Under the pieces are notes generated by a model that was given only the letters and a program-made list of their open reading frames with translations, made no database searches and was not told the origin of the DNA. The position numbers and the translations under genes are program-made. DNA of 5,720 bases from positions 1 through 5,720 of the forward strand of contig JAOZLN010000174.1 of assembly GCA_029934845.1 (NCBI GenBank), read 5' to 3'. Of this stretch, positions 1 to 4,849 are shown piece after piece. This DNA is from Candidatus Sabulitectum sp. Its GTDB lineage: Bacteria; Fermentibacterota; Fermentibacteria; Fermentibacterales; JCC-6. Every line of letters starts with the position of its first letter. The first letter of the stretch is position 1.

Positions 1-1603
1 AATCAGACCAGCAATTCAGATGATATCTGCTGATAGTAGAAGTACCCGCCCATAAATTCACTCCACTGCCTGTATTTCTACCGGACGAATCTATGCTGTA
101 TCTGGGGTTGATACCGAACCACATGTCATCCAGAGTTCCAGAATCAAAATCAAGGGATACGCTTGAATAGCCAGAATAAGAAGTCGTTCCGTTTCCCTGA
201 ACATAGCCCATATAGGAAGGGTTGAAATCCTCTCCAATTCTCTCCATACGAAAGTTCATGTCAAAATGTTCACGGAAATAACCTGCATCTACTCTGAAAG
301 CCACATTCTCGGAATCCTCCTGAAATCTGTTCCATGTAAGGCCAAGCTTGCCCTTAAACTCAAAATACTCTTTAACCGTAAGCATTCCGCTGAAAGACCC
401 AGAACGGCCATAGGTGTATTCCTCTCCATTCTGGTCGGGAACATCCACACTTGTTGCTGAAACCTTCACCCAGTTTCCCGGGCTGAATTCCTCCAGCAAA
501 GATCCAACAGCATACGAAGTTGCCGATTCCACCAGAGTAGTATCATTTTCCCATACGGGGCCGGTAGCCACCTCAAGAAAGCCGTACCTCAATTTGCCTG
601 AAGTTCCTGTGATCTTCGCACCACCAAGAATCGGTATGAGTTCACCGTTCCATGCAACAGACCCGATGTTTCGAGAGTAAAACATATTGAATGGCATATC
701 AAATATCTCGGTACCTTCCATGAAAAAGGGTCTTTTCTCTCGAAGCCATGGTGCCCAGTGAGATATGTTCCCCTGATCAGCATCGGATTCGATCTGACCA
801 AAATCGGGATTGACAGTAACATCCAGTACAGTCTGCATAGTTAATGGGATCTTCAGATCCACGCCTGCACTTCCCCACGGGTCACTGAACAGGCCATCTC
901 CTCCGCCAAACTGCAACCTGCCTGCAACAAAAGGACGAATCTCTATCCTGTGACTTGAGGGCAGGCCACTCAAACCAGTCAGATCCCCAAAGCAGGAGAC
1001 ATCCGTGCCACCCTGCTCCTTCATGCGAAACATATATCCGGCTTCGTTTGTGGATGAAATAGTTCTGCCAAAGTTAATGCCCCAAATTTGTTCCTCATCC
1101 GGAGAATATCTCAGAATAGAGAACGGCAGAGCCATCTCTACACTCCAACCGGAATCATTCATGGCAACCGCAGAACTCCATACAGCATCCCAGTTCCTGT
1201 CCTCGCCGTTAACTTCAGTTCGCCTGGAATCCATCTGAACACCGTCAACGGTAACAGTAAAAACAAAACAATTTGCATTATCGTTAAATGTGTCTATGTA
1301 AACATAGAACTTATCCACAGGCTGATCCTCGTCCCGGGCTCCAAGCTGATGAATTATTTCTGAAGGGAAAGGATCATGCATAAAGGCACATACGTAAAGA
1401 AATTCATCATCGTAGGACAACATTACATCTGTAGGTTGTGACAACGACACATCGGCCCTGGGGCGGAATGCCGTAAAGTCACCGCCAACAGGTTCTACCG
1501 ACTGCCAGCACAAGTCATTGATCTCACCGTCAATAACCGGCGTATGGTCCGCTCTCTCAACAGAAAAACCGCAAAGGGCGACAAAAAGTATTAGTAAATT
1601 CAT
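1..1603 (-). CDS. Exported CBM9-like / DUF5916 protein, N-terminal 534 codons (C-terminus beyond window)
   Basis: The minus-strand frame is open from the ATG at 1603 to the left edge, and the C-terminus is missing. Residues 1-18 (MNLLILFVALCGFSVERA) look like a short signal peptide, though its n-region has no Lys or Arg. Residues about 21-210 read as a CBM9-like beta-sandwich: TPVIDGEINDLCW (21-33), VMLSYDDEFLYVCAF (60-74), FYVYIDTFNDN (99-109), GWSVEMALPFSILRY (152-166), WGINFGR (174-180). From about 225 the DUF5916 hallmark follows: NPDFGQIESDADQGN (265-279), EKRPFFMEGTEIF (289-301), FYSRNIG (308-314) and PILGGAKITG (324-333), then aromatic, Gly-rich alternating strands typical of a beta-barrel. 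Known family members are large exported proteins of diderm bacteria, often annotated as carbohydrate-binding family 9-like; their substrate is unknown. Outer-membrane location is inferred. The start is firm: an in-frame TGA lies 11 codons upstream, with no ATG, GTG or TTG in between. No Shine-Dalgarno sequence is visible. Confidence 0.9.
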   Translation of the reverse strand, partial: MNLLILFVALCGFSVERADHTPVIDGEINDLCWQSVEPVGGDFTAFRPRADVSLSQPTDVMLSYDDEFLYVCAFMHDPFPSEIIHQLGARDEDQPVDKFYVYIDTFNDNANCFVFTVTVDGVQMDSRRTEVNGEDRNWDAVWSSAVAMNDSGWSVEMALPFSILRYSPDEEQIWGINFGRTISSTNEAGYMFRMKEQGGTDVSCFGDLTGLSGLPSSHRIEIRPFVAGRLQFGGGDGLFSDPWGSAGVDLKIPLTMQTVLDVTVNPDFGQIESDADQGNISHWAPWLREKRPFFMEGTEIFDMPFNMFYSRNIGSVAWNGELIPILGGAKITGTSGKLRYGFLEVATGPVWENDTTLVESATSYAVGSLLEEFSPGNWVKVSATSVDVPDQNGEEYTYGRSGSFSGMLTVKEYFEFKGKLGLTWNRFQEDSENVAFRVDAGYFREHFDMNFRMERIGEDFNPSYMGYVQGNGTTSYSGYSSVSLDFDSGTLDDMWFGINPRYSIDSSGRNTGSGVNLWAGTSTISRYHLNCWSD

Positions 1604-1609
1604 GCTGGA

Positions 1610-1637
1610 ATTATTATGACGAAACTCTGATTGTCAA
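1610..1637 (-). promoter_or_regulatory. Sigma70-type promoter of the DUF5916 gene, giving a near-leaderless mRNA
   Basis: On the minus strand there is a perfect -35 box TTGACA (1637-1632), a 16-base spacer, and a -10 box AATAAT (1615-1610; five of six to TATAAT). Only six bases (TCCAGC) separate the -10 box from the ATG at 1603, so the expected transcription start falls on or next to the start codon. The missing Shine-Dalgarno sequence fits this. The -35 box sits in the context ACTTGAC, which recurs in the two plus-strand promoters of this window. The transcription start itself is inferred. Confidence 0.65.
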
Positions 1638-1802
1638 GTAAGTTTCCAGGTTTGCCTGAAATATCAACTACCCACAGCACATGAACCTGGATCTCCCGCT
1701 GGTACACTTCCATACTTCTTGTAAAAGAGTATATGTTTCTTTTCTTTTTCGTTATGCTACGATCAGATATGAAGACAGTGAACCAACTGCTGCAGTGAAA
1801 CG

Positions 1803-1823
1803 TGTTTCTGCCTGACAGAAACA
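1803..1823. repeat. Perfect 8-bp inverted repeat, candidate operator or leader hairpin
   Basis: The arms TGTTTCTG (1803-1810) and CAGAAACA (1816-1823) are exact reverse complements around a 5-base loop, CCTGA. The repeat lies 22 bases before the Shine-Dalgarno sequence of the lipoprotein gene and about 180 bases upstream of the DUF5916 promoter. No T-run follows, so it is not a terminator. It could be a regulator half-site pair or an RNA hairpin in the lipoprotein leader. No regulator family was recognised. Confidence 0.4.
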
Positions 1824-1845
1824 TGAGCCTGGCTGAAATGGGAAT

Positions 1846-1850
1846 GGAGG
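1846..1850 (+). promoter_or_regulatory. Ribosome binding site that decides an ATT start
   Basis: GGAGG lies seven bases before the ATT at 1858, which is ideal spacing. The alternative CTG at 1855 would leave only four bases. The next conventional start, GTG at 1894, lies 43 bases away, beyond the reach of this site and inside the signal peptide. The site therefore points to ATT (or less likely CTG) as the start of the lipoprotein. Confidence 0.6.
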
Positions 1851-1857
1851 TGTTCTG

Positions 1858-2535
1858 ATTAAGATAAACACAATTCTACTGGTCATCGTACTGGTGTTGT
1901 CTGCATGCGGAGGCAACGAAACAACGGGATTGTCCGGAGATAACGGCTTCACCGTTCATGAAAACATCTCTGTAACAGTTTTCTGGATAGGAGAAGAAGG
2001 AAATGAAGAGAACGGCTACATTCCCAATCTGCAGAGTACATGGGACGACAACTGGGTTGAGCACTACGGGGGTATTGACGATCCAGACAATAGGAACGGC
2101 TTCTTCCCTGCAGAGTTTACACCTCTTGAAAACCCTTTTTACTTTGCACTTCCCTACAGTGATTTTGATGACGATGGCAACAGGAAGAACTCTGCTTTTG
2201 ATGTTGTGTACTGGTCAGGAGAATCTGTATGGGATCCGCTTGAGTCCATGTGCAAAAACAGGTGGATAATGGTTGTGTGGAATGGAGAAACCGCTTATGC
2301 ACAGTGGGAGGATGCCGGTCCTTTTGGAGAAGACGACTTCCCCTATGTTTTCGGAACTGCTTCTCCAGCAAATTCCATAAACGACAGTGCCGGCCTCGAT
2401 GTGTCTCCAGCAGTGCGGGATTATCTGGGTCTTTCCGGGATGGAGACTGCAAGCTGGTGTTTCGTAGAACCAGGCAACGTTCCTGACGGACCCTGGAAAA
2501 CAGTTGTAACAGACTCTGATATCTGCTGGGAGTAG
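1858..2535 (+). CDS. Lipoprotein with possible RlpA-like double-psi beta-barrel region, rare ATT start
   Basis: Starting at ATT 1858 the product has 225 residues and opens MKINTILLVIVLVLSAC: one Lys, a 12-residue hydrophobic core and the lipobox LSAC with lipidated Cys17. The in-frame stop at 1834 leaves no upstream ATG, GTG or TTG, and starting at GTG 1894 would remove most of the signal peptide. The mature part is acidic and rich in Trp and Tyr. A conserved-looking block covers residues 38-100 (including VTVFWIGEEG and NPFYFALPYSDFD). Residues 140-192 (VWNGETAYAQWEDAGPFG, then GLDVSPAVRDYLGL) follow the RlpA/expansin double-psi beta-barrel layout, in which an RlpA-style DRGPF loop precedes a DLS helix. 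Three further Cys occur (132, 201, 223). From memory this resembles a scattered family of uncharacterised exported proteins, and no enzyme activity is assigned. No clear promoter was found in front, and no terminator follows, so transcription may continue towards the Rh gene. Confidence 0.8.
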   Translation: MKINTILLVIVLVLSACGGNETTGLSGDNGFTVHENISVTVFWIGEEGNEENGYIPNLQSTWDDNWVEHYGGIDDPDNRNGFFPAEFTPLENPFYFALPYSDFDDDGNRKNSAFDVVYWSGESVWDPLESMCKNRWIMVVWNGETAYAQWEDAGPFGEDDFPYVFGTASPANSINDSAGLDVSPAVRDYLGLSGMETASWCFVEPGNVPDGPWKTVVTDSDICWE

Positions 2536-2569
2536 AGCTGTAAAATTGCTCCTTATCCGGTTTTGCTAC

Positions 2570-2598
2570 TTGACCGCAGCCTTTTCCCGGGATATTGT
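2570..2598 (+). promoter_or_regulatory. Probable promoter of the Rh channel gene
   Basis: TTGACC (2570-2575) and TATTGT (2593-2598) are separated by 17 bases, giving a leader of about 45 bases to the ATG at 2650. The -35 box is close to consensus; the -10 box matches four of six. The same layout, with the same -10 sequence and a shared CTACTTGAC context, recurs in front of nfnA, which strengthens both calls. Confidence 0.55.
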
Positions 2599-2649
2599 GT
2601 TGCATCCTAGCTGAAGTTCCAGACAAAACAAAACTCTGCGGGAGATATA

Positions 2650-3732
2650 ATGAACGATGAATTGTTGCCAATCCTGGAAGTTCTGAAGTACTTCAGGGCA
2701 ATCCATATTATGGCTATGCTTCTTCTTGGTTTCGGTTTTCTCATGGTTTTCGTTAAGAAGTACGGACGCTCTGCACTTACTGCCACTTTTCTTCTGGTAA
2801 GTGTTTCAATACCGCTATACCTTTTGAAAGACAGCTACGGAATACTGGGCAGTGAGGCTTCCCCCATGGACAGCCTTATTCTTGCGGAATTTGCTGCAGC
2901 CAGTCTTCTTATCACAACAGGAGCCGTCCTGGGAAGACTGAAAATGTGGCAGTACATACTGCTTGGCTTGCTGTTTGTTCCGTTCTACGCCTTCAACGAG
3001 TGGCTGCTTCTCTCTGGCGGCCTTGGCCTTGTAACACCAGGCAGCTTTGTTGACACCGGCGGCTCAATTGTAATTCATGCTTTTGGTGCTCTGTTCGGTC
3101 TGGCGGTTGCCTTTTCCATGACCACAAAGAAAGAGTTTTCAGCACCAATTGAAGCTGATGCAGTAAGCGACCGCTTCTCTCTTCTGGGAAGTATGGTTCT
3201 GTGGGTATTCTGGCCGTCTTTCTGCGCAGCGCTTGTTGCTGTGGAAAACATTCCGATGACTGTTGTCAATGTTATACTGGCTCTGTCCGGGTCTACCATT
3301 GCCACCTACTTTGTTACTGTAAAACTTCGTGGTAAGATATCTGCTGCAGACATAGCCAACGCAGCTCTTGCAGGCGGTGTAGCCATAGGTTCCACATGCG
3401 ACAGAGTGCCACCTGCATATGCGTTCGTAATCGGCTTGCTTGCAGGTATTCTCTCAACCGTTGGTTTCGCTGCTATTCAGGAACGCCTTCAGAAATTCAT
3501 TAAGAAGATAGATACCTGCGGTGTGCTGAATCTCCACGGTCTGCCAGGTTTGTTTGGAGGTCTTGTAGCACTGTTTGCAGTTAACGGTATCAGCAGATCA
3601 AATCAGATCAAGGGAATTCTCATCACTGTGGTATTTTCGATCATTTCCGGTCTGCTTACCGGTAAGATCATATCTTTCACTGGAAGAAGAAAGGTGCCGT
3701 ATATCGATTCTGAGGAATTCCTGCTTGACTGA
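2650..3732 (+). CDS. Rh-family (Rhesus-type) ammonium/ammonia channel
   Basis: This 360-residue inner-membrane protein has about 11 hydrophobic segments, as expected for the Amt/Mep/Rh superfamily, which conducts NH3/NH4+ through each subunit of a trimer. The motifs point to the Rh branch rather than AmtB: IHIMAMLLLGFGFLMVF (18-34), FNEWLL (115-120), DTGGSIVIHAFGALFGL (135-151), LWVFWPSF (184-191), NAALAGGVAIGS (237-248) and DTCGVLNLHGLPG (288-300). The twin pore histidines are H143 and H296; the conserved Asp is D135. At 360 residues it is short for the family, mainly at the N-terminus and the C-terminal tail. The start is supported by GGGAG five bases before the ATG. It appears monocistronic, with a promoter upstream and a terminator downstream, and no glnK (PII) gene is adjacent. 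Transport of CO2 or methylammonium is possible, as debated for Rh proteins. The family call is firm; substrate preference cannot be read from sequence. Confidence 0.92.
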   Translation: MNDELLPILEVLKYFRAIHIMAMLLLGFGFLMVFVKKYGRSALTATFLLVSVSIPLYLLKDSYGILGSEASPMDSLILAEFAAASLLITTGAVLGRLKMWQYILLGLLFVPFYAFNEWLLLSGGLGLVTPGSFVDTGGSIVIHAFGALFGLAVAFSMTTKKEFSAPIEADAVSDRFSLLGSMVLWVFWPSFCAALVAVENIPMTVVNVILALSGSTIATYFVTVKLRGKISAADIANAALAGGVAIGSTCDRVPPAYAFVIGLLAGILSTVGFAAIQERLQKFIKKIDTCGVLNLHGLPGLFGGLVALFAVNGISRSNQIKGILITVVFSIISGLLTGKIISFTGRRKVPYIDSEEFLLD

Positions 3733-3771
3733 TCTTAATTGACTGTCATTACATAAATTTATTGAGAAGAT

Positions 3772-3804
3772 TGCACCGACTCCATTGGTTGTCGGTGCAT
3801 TTTT
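3772..3804 (+). terminator. Intrinsic terminator after the Rh gene
   Basis: A perfect 9-bp stem, TGCACCGAC (3772-3780) with GTCGGTGCA (3791-3799), encloses a 10-base loop and is followed by five T. It starts 39 bases after the Rh stop codon and should separate that transcript from nfnAB. Confidence 0.85.
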
Positions 3805-3805
3805 C

Positions 3806-3843
3806 TACCTGCCGTTCCCGGGCACTGAGAGATGAAGCAGGTA
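3806..3843. repeat. 7-bp inverted repeat upstream of the nfnA promoter
   Basis: TACCTGC (3806-3812) and GCAGGTA (3837-3843) are exact reverse complements, 24 bases apart. The repeat begins just after the Rh terminator and ends 28 bases before the -35 box of nfnA, a place where an activator could bind. The wide spacing makes a chance match plausible. Confidence 0.3.
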
Positions 3844-3866
3844 TCCAGTAATTGTCACTGTTTCAA

Positions 3867-3891
3867 CCTACTTGACTGAAAGCCAGTTAGG
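3867..3891 (+). promoter_or_regulatory. Dyad overlapping the nfnA promoter (candidate operator or hairpin)
   Basis: CCTA (3867-3870) pairs with TAGG (3888-3891), and inside it ACTG (3875-3878) pairs with CAGT (3884-3887) around a 5-base loop. The left side carries a CTTG bulge. The dyad spans the -35 box and most of the spacer, so a protein bound here would block RNA polymerase. If transcription instead starts further upstream, it could be a leader hairpin. No regulator is identified. Confidence 0.3.
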
Positions 3892-3900
3892 GAATATTGT
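3872..3900 (+). promoter_or_regulatory. Probable promoter of the nfnAB operon
   Basis: TTGACT (3872-3877), a 17-base spacer and TATTGT (3895-3900) place transcription start near 3907 and leave a leader of about 73 bases before nfnA. The -10 sequence and spacer length are identical to those of the Rh promoter. The leader itself shows no obvious strong structure. Confidence 0.55.
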
Positions 3901-3979
3901 GATGCGTGCTTTTCTCTTGGACGAATTTTAAGAATCATGTCTCAGCAAAGTCTACATTCTCAAAATCGGAGGGCAACCA

Positions 3980-4849
3980 ATGCACGAAATCCTCTACAAA
4001 GAAACTCTCGGGCCAGACATAACTCTTTACAGGCTGTATGCACCGGATGTGGCAGCCTACCGGCAGCCCGGGCAGTTTGTTCTGATGCGCATAAGTGATG
4101 AAGGAGAGAGGATTCCGATTACACTGGCGGATGTGGATCGTGACGAAGGCAGCATTACTCTTATTATTCAATCGGTGGGAAAGACAACTCTTCAACTGGC
4201 TCAGATGGAAGTTGGAGACTCAATTCCAGACATAGCCGGACCGCTGGGCGAACCGACTCACATAGAAAAGGTCGGCCATGTACTCTGCGTTGGCGGTGGC
4301 ATAGGTACTGCCCCGCTTTACCCTGTGGCAAAAGCCATGAAAGAGATCGGCAACAGAGTAACCTCCGTTCTTGGAGCAAGGTCGGAAAACCTGCTGATCC
4401 TCGAGGACAGAATGCGTGATGTAAGCAACGATGTAATAATTACCACAGATGATGGCTCCAAGGGGAAAAAGGGGCTTGTTACTGACGCCATCAGCGAACT
4501 TGTAGAACAGGGGGAAAAGTTCGACCAGTGCATCTGTATGGGGCCTCCCATAATGATGAAATTCGTCTGTATTCTTACAAAGAAACTTGAAATTCCTACC
4601 ATCGTCAGTTTGAATCCCATAATGGTGGATGGAACCGGTATGTGCGGTGGCTGCAGGGTAACGGTAGGCGGTAAAACAAAATTCGCCTGCGTAGACGGAC
4701 CGGAGTTTGACGGTCACGAAGTAGATTTTGACGAGATGATGGCCCGTCTTAACACTTACAAGAGTTACGAAAGAATAGCTCTTGAACACTACTCTAAGGA
4801 AACCGGCTGCAGACTGGAAGCATCATTGAAGGAAAAGGGGGCAAAATGA
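3980..4849 (+). CDS. nfnA: NfnA: small subunit of NADH-dependent ferredoxin:NADP+ oxidoreductase (SudB-like)
   Basis: This is a 289-residue cytoplasmic subunit of the NfnAB complex, which couples NADH, reduced ferredoxin and NADP+ by flavin-based electron bifurcation. Residues 1-95 form the ferredoxin-reductase FAD domain, with the flavin motif RIPITL (44-49). Residues 98-215 form the NAD(H)-binding domain, starting with VLCVGGGIGTAPLYP (101-115). The C-terminal [2Fe-2S] site is intact: D217, C222, C225 and C237 in VDGTGMCGGC and KFACVDGPEFDG, matching the Asp plus three Cys ligands described for Thermotoga maritima NfnA. Length is normal. GGAGGG (3968-3973) lies six bases before the ATG. The stop overlaps the nfnB start as ATGA, so translation is probably coupled. 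The same family is called sulfide dehydrogenase subunit SudB in Pyrococcus; sequence alone does not separate the two roles. Confidence 0.93.
   Translation: MHEILYKETLGPDITLYRLYAPDVAAYRQPGQFVLMRISDEGERIPITLADVDRDEGSITLIIQSVGKTTLQLAQMEVGDSIPDIAGPLGEPTHIEKVGHVLCVGGGIGTAPLYPVAKAMKEIGNRVTSVLGARSENLLILEDRMRDVSNDVIITTDDGSKGKKGLVTDAISELVEQGEKFDQCICMGPPIMMKFVCILTKKLEIPTIVSLNPIMVDGTGMCGGCRVTVGGKTKFACVDGPEFDGHEVDFDEMMARLNTYKSYERIALEHYSKETGCRLEASLKEKGAK

Noticed and set aside
266..1363. Several short plus-strand frames of 64-91 codons in the left third
   Set aside because: All lie opposite the continuous DUF5916 reading frame, which has clear family motifs, and none has a convincing ribosome binding site.
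1719..1762. AT-rich stretch with TTGTAA and TATGCT considered as a lipoprotein promoter
   Set aside because: No pair of boxes has both acceptable matches and 16-18 base spacing.
1681..1812. A 43-codon plus-strand frame in the divergent intergenic region
   Set aside because: It has no ribosome binding site, no recognisable motif and no promoter; a frame of this length is expected by chance.
2536..2569. Possible terminator after the lipoprotein gene
   Set aside because: Only weak pairing (AGC with GCT around an AT-rich loop) is visible and no stable GC-rich stem with a T-run exists.
2117..2671. Minus-strand open frame of 184 codons opposite the lipoprotein gene
   Set aside because: Its translation is low-complexity, rich in Ser, Gln, Arg and His, with no domain, and it runs across the Rh promoter. 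It is a shadow of the lipoprotein reading frame.
4220..4789. Minus-strand open frames of 189 and 100 codons opposite nfnA
   Set aside because: They are antisense to conserved NfnA domains and show no recognisable protein features.
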